A DNA stretch of 64,000 nucleotides from Hymenolepis diminuta (lineage: Eukaryota; Platyhelminthes; Cestoda; Cyclophyllidea; Hymenolepididae), in contig CAADRB010000030.1 of the NCBI GenBank assembly GCA_900708905.1, positions 490,707 to 554,706 of the forward strand, read 5' to 3'. Of this stretch, positions 13,905 to 23,950 are shown piece by piece (positions within the stretch are counted from its first letter, which is position 1; every line of letters begins with the position of its first letter). The position numbers and the translations under genes were made by a program. The notes under the pieces are model-generated. The model was given only the letters and a program-made list of their open reading frames with translations, ran no database searches and was not told the DNA's origin.

Positions 13905-15607
13905 TCTTCATCAGAACCCATATCAAGACTTTCAGAAGTGCAAAAGAACTTAATGCCGACTCTGTTAAAACAAAACCTTTCTGAGATGGGGACTCCAGCA
14001 GCCGCGCATGGATTGATGTATCAGAACACAGAAGTGATCCGAGAAATGCTTTGTATGTTGAATAGTATTTGCGGTCAAGGAGCTGTTCCATCACCGACGG
14101 TAAGTCGTCCTGGAGATAAGAAAACAACGCCAAGTTATGCAGAGGCGAAACCTATTAATCTTACCCGAAATCAGACACCTAGTTATGATTCTGACTTGTT
14201 ATTTCCATCCCCTTCTGCAAAGGGACAGTTTGTTTGCCCGAACTGCGGACAAGACTTTCTCAATCGAGATGCATTAGCTATGCATATGATGGAGAGTGTT
14301 CATTCCGAAGCCTGTGCAGGTACCAATAATGGAGCCGGTTGCAGTAAAGAGGATCGAAATGCGAAGTCTCTCAATTGTCACCATTTAAAAATTTCTCCCA
14401 TCAACCAACCCACAACTTCAACTCGTCGATATGTCAGACTTCCAATTTCGGCTAACAGTGGCAATGCGCAATTTGATTCAATCTTTCAGTCTATTACAAA
14501 GACCAGACCGCCAACGTTAGACGTCGGAGTTCCACGACCTGGAAGAAAACCCAGACGTCTAATTCCAATTGTAACAGAAAATGATAGAGGCTGCTCAGAA
14601 CAGTTGGAAGACATATGCGGAAATTCACTTTCACTGAAAAGGCCAAAATCTTGTGAGCCCAAATTTGAGAACCGAACTCAAGATCAACCAGATAGAGCCA
14701 GTTCAACGCCTGGCGGTGTACATAATATTAACATCAGAAATACTGTTGATTCCTCTAATGATTTTAATAGTATTTATGGAAATAAGAAAATTGAACACAG
14801 TGAACAAGAACTACACCGGCATCCAAAAGTATGCTTTAATTTTCTACTATTTTTAAATTTGCAAATATTAAATTTATAATAGAAGTAATTGAGTTCGTCA
14901 TAATATCAAAATATATATTTTAAAGACTTTTTAGTAAGTAGATCCCACAAAATTGGTCAAATATCCCACCACTATTTGACTTAATTCAAATATTTACAGG
15001 CCGTCTTAGAACTATTACTTATTTTAATAAGATAGTCAATGGTTTCAATTAAATGCTCGACAGACCTTATAAAACGCCCTTTAAAGTAGAATTCATCGTG
15101 TCGTAGAAGCAAATAATTTGTTTCTATTTGCTCATTCCTCTAAGAGCGATATTTTAGAACAAAATTATGTATATTCCTAAAATAAAACTGCACACCTTAT
15201 ATATTGCAAACTTCAGTCTGACACTGTTATAAGCTTGCGTCATTATTTTGAAATTTCTTTTATTTTAGGTTTCAATAACGGATCCACCAATTGAGAAAAG
15301 AGCCCGAACCTCAACTTTAGATGACGGTGAAGCCTCAACGACTGCTCGAAAAGGAGGAAGAATGGGTACTGGATCATCCGGCGGACCTTCCAATCAATGG
15401 CAGCCCTCCGATTCAACACCCAATGATAGTGCAGTTGGATCCCCCTACCCATTTGTGTGCCGCCACTGCGCTATCGGTTTTTCCGATCAGACTCTCTTCA
15501 ATCTCCATATGGGTCTTCATACTTCCTTCAATCCTTGGCAATGCAATATGTGCAGCAAGGAATTCTCAAACGTCTACGAGTTTACTGCACATGCTTTGCA
15601 CTATTAA
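13905..15607 (+). CDS. C2H2 zinc-finger transcription factor, C-terminal exons (Hunchback/Ikaros-like)
   Basis: Two exons, 13905-14828 and 15269-15607, joined in phase 0 across a 440 bp intron (AAAA|GTATGC ... TTTTAG|GTTTC), encode 420 aa ending at TAA 15605-15607. Finger 1 is at fragment residues 111-133 (C-x2-C-x12-H-x5-H, starting CPNCGQDF). Fingers 2 and 3 form a tandem pair at the extreme C terminus (about 372-419): CRHC...HMGLH, C-x2-C-x12-H-x3-H, then CNMCSKEF...HALHY. The HMG.H linker and CNMC start resemble the terminal dimerisation fingers of Hunchback and Ikaros proteins. The last finger has only two residues between its histidines. A basic KRAR patch at about 318-321 could help nuclear import. 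Likely nuclear and DNA-binding. The frame is open to the acceptor at 13904, so more coding exons may lie upstream; alternatively a spliced leader is added there and translation starts at ATG 13953. Confidence 0.75.
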
Positions 15608-15777
15608 ACTAGCGCATTTGACCTATGTCTATCCTCTTCTTCCTCTTATTCATTTGAAAGATTTTCAGTGTAATCATATTTGCTTGTACAACTAATTTCA
15701 TGGTACAATTTTTTCATCATTTGCAAACACATCATAGCCATTTTGGAATCGCATAATCGTTATTAACCATGACAAGG

Positions 15778-15783
15778 AATAAA
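15778..15783 (+). terminator. Candidate polyadenylation signal AATAAA
   Basis: The hexamer lies 171 bases after the zinc-finger stop codon, a plausible 3'UTR length. No other support. Confidence 0.35.
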
Positions 15784-17279
15784 GAAAGGACGAGGGATCT
15801 TAATATTTAGGACAAAATTGCGCAAAGCTAGATTACTGCTTAAAGTTAATAGGCATTATTTTTTGATAACATAACTTTTACTCAGTTGATAATAAAGTCC
15901 ACCTTAGCGTAATCAACAGGAATTAACAATTTCAACTGGTAATACCTTTTGATGGAGATGGTACAGTTATAATAGGTCGATGGAAAGTAGTAATGCTAGA
16001 TAAATAAAATCTTTCGGCATTTGTCAAGGAGAAAATATTATTATAATAATTATGAACTATTTTTCCCTTTGCGAATTTAGTGCCTTACTTCATGTGTTCT
16101 TCCCATTTTAGGGAAATACAACAAAACCCTTAAATTGTTTATCTGATGTAATACGAACTATTACACACTATAATTAATTCAAATTGAAGTGTAGTAAGTT
16201 TAAGCTATTATAAAGGAAATTTATTATTACCTCTATCTGGGCTTGAGATATCAGATTTCAGACTATAGTGTTATTAAAGACGGAATCCAATAATGTCGTT
16301 TAATATTAACATCCACCTCTCTACTACCCGAATAAATATCAAAATCTGTGAGTGATATTTGCATCAGGTCAGTATTTGGAAAGTCGGAATATATTAACTG
16401 AAGATTAGATATTTAGTGGATTATGTAACAAGGAAGGCATCTCCTGTTAGGAAATGAGAATTGGCCGTATTTAGATCCAAGTAATTAGGTACATAAGTGG
16501 GACCGGTATCACAATCTATCCAACAAAAACTCTGATGGCACGTAAGTGAATTTTAAAGGAAATAAATATACTTTTAAATATACACTGCAAAATTAAACTG
16601 ATATTGCAGAGCAATATGCCTGCAGCTTGACAAGAGTTTGATATACTGAAATTCTCACCATTAGAGCTCAGATAATGCGTTTATAGAAGCCAAAGGCGAT
16701 TAATATCCACTTCTCATTAAAAGAGGTTCTTGGCCGTCTTTGCTTTGCTCTAGATTGGTAACGAAATTAGTTCCAATTATTCGGCTTAGGAAATATTATT
16801 GTGAGGGAATGAAAAATAATTTGAACTTAAAGTTAATGGAATGTGATGGGCATTATTTAATTTTCCTTTTATCCTATCGTAATTTAGATTAATTACGATT
16901 CAAGAAAATAATAATAATAGTGGATTATTAAATTGTAAATAAAGTAGCCTTAATAGTTCAACTTCATTTAAAAAATTTCAATTTAATATTTCAAATTCAA
17001 ATTTTAACATTAATACTTCCAAAGGGGAATAATCACCCCAATTACAAGAATTTTCGGGATACGGCATATTTTAAAAGCAATTTCGAAGTCATGTCCACGT
17101 TTCCTTTTTCAAGAAGGTAATGAGCTTAACGGGAACAGAAAACTTATTAATATTCCCTAATGCGAAATAACTCTCATATGTACAACTATTTTTCTCCAGT
17201 CACTAATATGTATATTCAAACTTTCCGCTAGTGCAGAACTCACGTTACACTTTCACCTTGTCTACTAAAGGAAAGACGC
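15784..17279. other. No gene seen
   Basis: AT-rich sequence between the zinc-finger gene and receptor copy A, which point towards each other (convergent). From about 17050 the sequence is alignable with about 27684 onwards, so the right edge belongs to the duplicated receptor unit. Confidence 0.45.
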
Positions 17280-19754
17280 TCACATGGGTTTTAAGCTGGG
17301 AGATGGGACGGGGAGGAGGGGTGGGGGGCAGAGTAAGGGAAGTAGAGGGTGTGAATTATTCATACACTCTGGGTCATCAATTATTCCCACCTTGAAAACA
17401 ACTAATTTATGAATTCCTAAATTATTTATTTCACTGGGACTCCTATTGAAATTTATGCATACATTATTAACAAACACTATCTGAGCACTAATAACATCAA
17501 TACGACAGATGGAACAATTCTAAAGGAGAAATAATGGGCACATAGGATTTTAGATTAGCAATTACCATCATTTTGCGTGCAGAGGCATTGCACTACAGAG
17601 AAAATTAGGGCGATCAGGAATCCGATCAGCATAATAATAAGGATTTTTTCAACTTCGGCAAGATGATCGTGGAGCTGTGTTTGCCTACCACCATTAGCCC
17701 CTCGCGTATGTACTAGGACTTGACTGATTGGTATAGCTAAATAAAAAAAGGCACAAAATATGGGAATTTATTATTGTAATAGTTATTAAATGAGAGAATG
17801 TAAAGAATTAGTATTAACAACCATCCAAATTAATCAAATCGTCGATGAAATATGTTTATTATGGACTTGAAGTCACTTATAAATAATAGGGATGAAACTT
17901 GATCATTGTTCTTTTTTGAGATGAGTAGTCGATGCACTATATCTATTAAACAAACAGTTTTCAACCTGGATCCGAAAATCAAATGAAGCAAGACTCTTTC
18001 AATGACCTGACTTTAAACTCACCTTCTTCTCTATTCCTACCCCTTAATTATATTTATTGTTTGAGTAAAATATAAATACAATGTACATTGCGTAAGTATA
18101 TTCATTATTGAAATGTTTATGAGGTAAACATTTAGGTTCTAATATTACCAATCCATCATTAAGTAAATTACAGGAAACAGAATCTGAATTTTTCGAATTT
18201 CCTGTAATTCACCGCGGTTCGTTTCTGCGCTCAGTTACAACACCATATTCACCTAGATTAATTCGAATTTAGTGAATCAGAATAATTATTCACAAAAAAC
18301 CTAATTACAACAATTCCCCATATTTAATTATTTCCTATATTATTAAATTAGAGGGCCTGGAAAACGAGTTGTCCAAGTCAATTCAATCACCTTCTTCGAT
18401 AATTTTGACACTTTTCTAAATCCTCTATCGTTCCAAATATCCAATTTACCTATTAAACAAAAAAGGATTACTCAAATGGTTGAAGAAGGAACACAAAAGT
18501 TTTTGTCTTTGTTTTTATTTCCAGTTTATGCACTACTGAGTAAATAATTTTTCCATTATTCATTTCAGAGCTTTGTGTAAAAGCCTGGTTATCAGCTGCA
18601 TTTAATTCAATCTACTATTTGACCGACCGTTTTGACTATAGTGTATTTTTTAATTAGCAGCATTATTGATACCGGTTCTACCTTTATTTGCTAGTTCGAA
18701 CATATTAGCAAGTGAACTTGAATATTTTCGGTGCGTCCCATCGAGCACATTAAGAGTGCTCCCATTCCTCGTGCACTGAACTATCGGTTTTTGATCTTTT
18801 ACGTTCAGACTTTGAAAGATTAGACCACAAGTGAAGAATTCGCTACCGCCCATACTGGTCAGCCAGTCAGTAAATTCCATATCCAGTTCTGTATGAGTAC
18901 ATTTATTTTTTCAATGGTGGACCGTTGCTTTAACTGCTAGGCTTCTTCCTTCCTCTTTATAGAGTTTGGGTAGTTGTAACCCTATAAAGTGGGCACGTGA
19001 GCAAGTTATAAAAGTACAAATGAATCCACGTCACACTAATCGTTATCATCTGCATCCGATATCTTCATCTCCACAATAAAAACACTACGATTGAGGCTCG
19101 AAAATAATACTAACTAGATTCTAATCGTTCAAGATTGATAGCATTTACCTCTGAAAGGGTCATTCTTAACATTTCCTGTATAAAAGCGAATTGGATCGCA
19201 TAGGTATGTAATTGGTCCCGACCGGACCTACGAATCATTTGTCGTTTTCATAGCTCCATCATTAATCAGAGTAGTAATTCTACTATTCATATATTGCGTG
19301 CAGACTGTATGGAGTTTTAGCAAAATAGCATATTGTTTTGAGGAGTTTTCTCCAGCCATAGCGAGACAGTATGTGGTTGCAAAGTATTCCAGTGTGAAGC
19401 TGCCGCTGATGGGACGACATTTTCCGTCATGAACCTGTTGAATTCTCGCTATTTTGTGATATTTCCCTCTTTAGCCCGAAAACAGAGCGTAGAGTGAAGA
19501 GGTTACTATGTAAAAGCAGTTTGTTCTACTTAAGTCTAAATAATAAACAGTCAGCAATTTAGTGGTGGTCTTGATATTTTGTAAAATAGGCATATATCAG
19601 TATGAAGAGTGTCTAATGTCTTGAAATTAATACTGTTTGAGGGTCTACCAACAAGAACCACAGCCGTATTTATGTGGCAATGTGATTCTGGACATATGAC
19701 AAAATGAACAAATTAACGCTTACTGCAAGACCAATAGCTTCATTTTGAATACCA

Positions 19755-20076
19755 CTATGCATGATTATAGCGGCGTAATTGGCGATGTAAATAACGATGA
19801 AGAAGAGAACAAACAGCCACCAGACACAGAGCATAAAACGACTAGACCACTGATTTGGTGGCGAGACGGTGAGACCTTGGAATAGACAACCAAAGGCGAC
19901 GAAGATCGATTCGAAGAAACCATAATCAACTTGATTGGGTGAGAAATAATTCAGAGTGGCGAGAACCAGAGCGACCACAATAGAGCAGAAGACGATCATA
20001 ACCCAAGAGCCAGCAGAGAGGGGTTTAAAGAAGAGCCAGAGGTAAGTCTTCTCCTGAGTTATCTCTGGTTTCTCCA
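19755..20076 (-). repeat. 322 bp tract identical to receptor copy B (A side)
   Basis: Every base equals 31480-31801. The first mismatches are 19754/31479 on one side and 20077/31802 on the other. The tract covers M1, the pore loop and M3, and lies wholly inside the pore exon. Neighbouring exon sequence diverges clearly. Confidence 0.9.
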
Positions 20077-20519
20077 TAATGGAGAATGCAAAATGAAGAA
20101 AGTTGCATATGAAATCGAAATGATCTCGCAATTGAGGCAATACGACAAACTCTCCTATCGCGCATCTGACAACTAAATATCCAAAATCAAAATAAATTAG
20201 TTATTATCTTACAGTTTTTATATTTATAGGGAAAGCTTTCAGAATTAGAATGTTTTTATTTGGTTTTCATTTTGCCTAGACATCAAAACAACAAAACGAC
20301 AACTATCAGGCTAACGCTATTGAGGTAATATGAACATTGATAACAATGTCGATCAACGGCTGGTGAAAAGAAGCCGGGGAAATTCGACATTTGTTACTCG
20401 AGGGTGTATATAAATATTACACAGCAGCCAACCAAATAAGGGAGACTTTTAAGACTTGACATAACTGGCATCTATTGAAGAAGCGTTTGTATTTAAATCT
20501 AATATTTTTATTTTTAAAT

Positions 20520-20600
20520 TTGCCGCCTCCGAACTGTTCGAGTAACAAGAGTGACTTGGCTTATTCCTACTATGTGACCCCGTCCATATAACATTACACA
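20520..20600 (-). repeat. Fragment of the foldback-element arm
   Basis: GCCGCCTCCGAACTG, then GACTTGGCTTATTCC and CCCCGTCC, match the outer part of the right arm at about 50881-50955 (GCCACCTCCGGACTG, TGACTTATTCC, GGGGTCC). It lies just upstream of the Ty3/Gypsy relic inside receptor copy A. Confidence 0.45.
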
Positions 20601-21015
20601 CTTTACATCACTACCAAAATCCATGAGCGTACACAATCACTCTTAGTCTTTACTTTCCTTACATTTCCCATATGAGTAGTAAATTTGGCAGTCTATCTAG
20701 TTCTAAGCATGAGCGTACACATTTTAATACGGAAATCATTCGTACTTTATGTATCCCTTTTGAATTTCCGCATTCTGGTAATCCCGTGCTTATATATACA
20801 CCTCTCGATAAGATAAAATAAACCTTCTTACTTCTTTTACTCCCTAACTAAGACCCTAGATATCTGAAATAATGTGACACAAACTAGGTCTTAATATATC
20901 CCTCATTTAATAATTAAAATATTTAATGAAATATCTCATAACATCTTTAATAACAGCTGAAATTTTCAATAATATATTCTAATTCTATGGATTCCTTTTA
21001 AAGACAACTTTCCCA

Positions 21016-21500
21016 ATAGCTTTTTTGGGAAATTTTAGTGTTTTTGATGATATTGTCAACAAGGCACCAAAAGACAACTCCTACGACACTCTTAAAAAAG
21101 CTGTCATTAGTCGCCTCGCCGATTCTCAGGAAAAACGCGTGCAACAACTGCTCTTGCAAGTCGAACTAGGAGATCGCACTCCTTCCCAACTTCTCCGTCA
21201 CATGCGATCCCTCCTGGGCGAAACCAGAGTAGATGATGTGATACTGAGACAGTTATGGATGAAGTGTCTCCCTGCGAACGTGCGACATATCTAGCTACCA
21301 ACGTCAATCGAGGCAACCTTGATGAACTAGCTGAGCCAGCAGACAAAACTCAAGAACTCTCTGACCGGCCGTGTGTTCAGGCGGTGGAAACTCCAACCCC
21401 TAACCGTGTCACTGCACAACAGTCTGATGTCCTGACCAAACTGTTTGAAAAATTGGAATTGCTCATGCCAAACATCTCCTCACAATCTGGCAGCAAATAG
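21016..21500 (+). mobile_element. Ty3/Gypsy LTR retrotransposon, gag remnant
   Basis: The frame from about 21025 to 21294 encodes a capsid-like segment with the helix pattern of Ty3/Gypsy gag (KKAVISRLADSQ, QLLLQVELGDRTPSQLLRHM). It hits a stop, and the protein continues in another frame from about 21290 to 21500 (NVNRGNLDELAEPADK). The retroviral-type zinc knuckle, protease, reverse transcriptase and RNase H are absent. Broken and not functional. It lies on the strand opposite to receptor copy A, within it. Confidence 0.75.
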
Positions 21501-21621
21501 CATCCTCGTTTCTCGAAACAAACGTTTAAAAGATCACTTCAGATCCATACGTCCAATGCCCACTCGGTAGAATGATAGGACAGCGCAAATCCATGAAGAC
21601 TTATAAACTTGTCTCTTCTTT

Positions 21622-22037
21622 TTCGTCCGAGTAGATGCCGTAAGGAAACCTTTGCAATCACCCTATGATGGCCTTTTCAAAGTCTTAGAACGCAAACTCA
21701 AATACTTCATCCTGATAGCAGTGGTACTAAAGACTCAGTGAGCATTGATAGACTGAAGCCGGCCTATTTAGAACTGCCTAACGTAAACCCTAATTCTGCG
21801 CTTCCTAAACTTCCCCCTTTGCGTCCCCCGATAATGTACACTCATCCAATACTCGTGCTCAGTCCTCCTCTAAAGATACCATACAACCTCCCACTCCCTC
21901 AGTCCAGTCCTCACTCCAAGACACTGTTAAATCTACCACCCCACCTTCTTGCATCCCTCGATCCGAACTCTCTCGCACTCATTGAGGTCGAAGAGTTAAC
22001 TTCCCTTCCCGACTGGCCGATTATGTACAATAACTAA
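21622..22037 (+). mobile_element. Ty3/Gypsy integrase C-terminal remnant
   Basis: Begins FVRVDAVRKPLQSPYDGLFK and, after a frame change near 21725, continues SIDRLKPAYLE, the typical C-terminal end of Gypsy integrase. The rest is proline-rich and frame-shifted. Only about 120 bases separate it from the gag remnant, so most of pol has been deleted. A purine-rich tract (AGAGGAAGAA, about 22078-22088) follows immediately before the LTR, as expected for second-strand priming. Confidence 0.72.
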
Positions 22038-22091
22038 TAATCGAGTATCTTTACCTTTTAGCGATCTAACAACACTCTAGAGGAAGAATAG

Positions 22092-22435
22092 TGTGGGGTT
22101 CACAACGCTAACAAGGCTGATTGAATCACGTGCGCTAGAACTTCTCAAAAGTGCGGAATGCAACCGGTTGCGTAGAGAACAAGCGCGGCGTGTGTGCATA
22201 GACCTCCTCAACCAATCGGCAATCAAGATCCCTGCAGCCCAGCATAGTTTTGTATTTGATGACCAAGCTTTTGAATCACGGTAACAACGAAGTGATCGAT
22301 AAACCCTCTCCACTCGGCATCTTTCTGGTTCTTACCACTTTGGGCATAGCTTAGCTAATTTGGGAGTGAATTGATAATAGAGGACTCTTCTAGAGGTTAC
22401 TCGGACTGTTTAGGAGGATTACTTAGGTGTAGTAT
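22092..22435 (+). repeat. 3' LTR of the Ty3/Gypsy remnant
   Basis: Starts TGTGGGGTTCAC directly after a polypurine tract and is clearly homologous to the reverse complement of 23529-23902. The far end is truncated: copy 2 ends GCATCCGCTACA, while this one stops matching at about GGTGTAG. No matching 5' LTR was recognised upstream of gag. Confidence 0.72.
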
Positions 22436-22959
22436 ATTAAATTTAAACATTAAATCCACATTTGCTTAAGAACATTTTTGAAATGATCACTGCTTTCATA
22501 ACTAGCTGACAGACTCAAATCTTATTCCTTACGATTTACGAAATTAACCCATATAGCTAAAAGTTCTAAGCAACTGTACTCTAAATCTCAAATAAATCAA
22601 GACTGAAAAAATGAAGTATCGGGACTGAACTTACTTATGGTAGAATAATTTATTTCTTTCTAACCCAATCTTTATTTATCTTAAATGTAAGAAGCTTTAA
22701 TTAATTGATAAGTTAAAATGTAATCGTGTTTATGAATTAGAATTTTTCAGCTTTACATGATTTAAAATACAGGGGTATGGTGCTTTAGTTGAAATTCTGA
22801 GGATAAATCGATTTCAGATAGGAAGAAATGCGTTTTTCGCCAATGTTTACCATTTTAGATAAATACTACTTTTGAACGCATCGGTCGAGTAACTGATCAC
22901 TGATTAATTAAATAAGAAAATGAAAACCTATTAGAAGTTACATTGAACGTACTATTACC

Positions 22960-23072
22960 ACATAATCATTTTTCGCGATTTTAGGATCTCCTCAATAGCA
23001 CCGTTTTGAAATGAAAATATTTGACTGTAATCCCCAATAACAGTATATTTCTCACCTTTGATTCTAACTCTT
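22960..23072 (-). pseudogene. Receptor copy A, S1-start exon relic
   Basis: Part of pseudogene A, given separately because it is isolated between two LTR copies. Reading down from the acceptor at 23073-23074 it encodes RVRIKGEKYTVIGDYSQIF and then EEILKSRKM, matching B exon 9 (VTITGDKYDVVGNYDEIF, EAILRSRKM). The B donor TTG|GTACGT is replaced by AATAGTACGT, which has lost the GT in the right place. Confidence 0.65.
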
Positions 23073-23528
23073 CTAGTAATGAAAAAATTTGTATATTAGC
23101 TTGTTTTTTTTGATGAGGTCACAAATCCTTTGGCGATTTATAGCATAATGCTTGTACTAGATACATTTATATTGGAAAAATTGAGATCCTCAGTCTGACC
23201 ATTATGCTTAGACGATAAAGATAAAAAGTTGAAGTATCATTCAAGTGACCCTGACCTACTGTTGATGTACCGTTTCTAGCCCTTGTTACATAGACCTTAA
23301 CTGCATATGCCGTGTAGTAAGCAAATTTGTCTTCCATACTATTCCATATCGACACTGCATTTTTCGGTTACTTCCAACGCATAGAACTATGCTATCTGCA
23401 TTATTCACCTCTTGATCATTCGGGAATTGTAACAAGCCCCGGTTCTTATTGGGAGAAAGTATTCTCCATTGTGCATTTTGTATCAGAGTAATGCATATTG
23501 ATGACCAAAGGTTTTAATCCCTTATATC

Positions 23529-23902
23529 TGTAGCGGATGCTACACCAATAATTCTTTTGCTACGCCTAAGTAATCCTCCTAGCAGTCCAAATAGCCTCTA
23601 GTAGAGTCCTCTATTACCAANNNNNNNNNNNNNNNNNNNNNNNNNNNNNNAAATGGTAAGAACCGGTAAGATGCTGAGTGAAGAGGGTTTATTGACCACT
23701 TCGTTTTTTCTTTTTATCAATGCTTAGTCATTAAATACAAAACCATGCTGGGCTGCAGGGATCTTGATTGCTGATTGGTTGAGGAGGTCTCTGCACACAC
23801 GCCGCGCTTGATCTCAACGCGACCGGTTACATGGCCGCACTTCCCGTGGTGAGCTCTAGCGCACGTGATTCAATCAGCCTTGTTAGCGTTGTGAACCCCA
23901 CA
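23529..23902 (-). repeat. Solo LTR in opposite orientation, containing an assembly gap
   Basis: On the minus strand it runs TGTGGGG ... CGCTACA, giving TG/CA ends, and matches the LTR at 22092-22435 at high but incomplete identity. No internal retrotransposon sequence adjoins it. The 30-N gap at 23621-23650 falls inside it, probably because the repeat could not be resolved. Confidence 0.68.
23621..23650. other. Assembly gap, 30 N
   Basis: Thirty undetermined bases within the solo LTR. The true length is unknown. Confidence 0.99.
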
Positions 23903-23950
23903 TATCCTAGTCGAGCTTTAGTTTCCTTATAATTTATCGGTTACTATGAC

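Larger units (their letters stand above)
17280..23446 (-). pseudogene. Ionotropic glutamate receptor copy A, broken
   Basis: Minus-strand relic aligned exon by exon with intact copy B. End of the N-terminal domain: about 23446-23160 (FPNDQEVNNAD, then MEDKFAYYTAYA in another frame; about 5 bases gained between them). Start of S1: about 23072-22960 (KGEKYTVIGDY, donor lost after KSRKM). Pore exon: 20172-19724, 449 bases against 450 in B, missing one base just before GEFVVLP. S2: about 19490-19232 (SFTLEYFATTYCLAMAGENSS), one base missing. M4: 17736-17566 (LIIMLIGFLIALIFSVV), 14 bases missing ahead of GANGG. Tail: 17477-17280. The exon for the main part of S1 was not found, and a Ty3/Gypsy relic sits where it should be. 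M1-M3 remain fully open. As read, no single frame spans the gene. Assembly error cannot explain all the lesions but could explain some. Confidence 0.75.

Noticed and set aside
18650..18880. Minus-strand open frame between S2 and M4 of receptor copy A
   Set aside because: No match to any receptor segment of copy B, which has an intron at this place.
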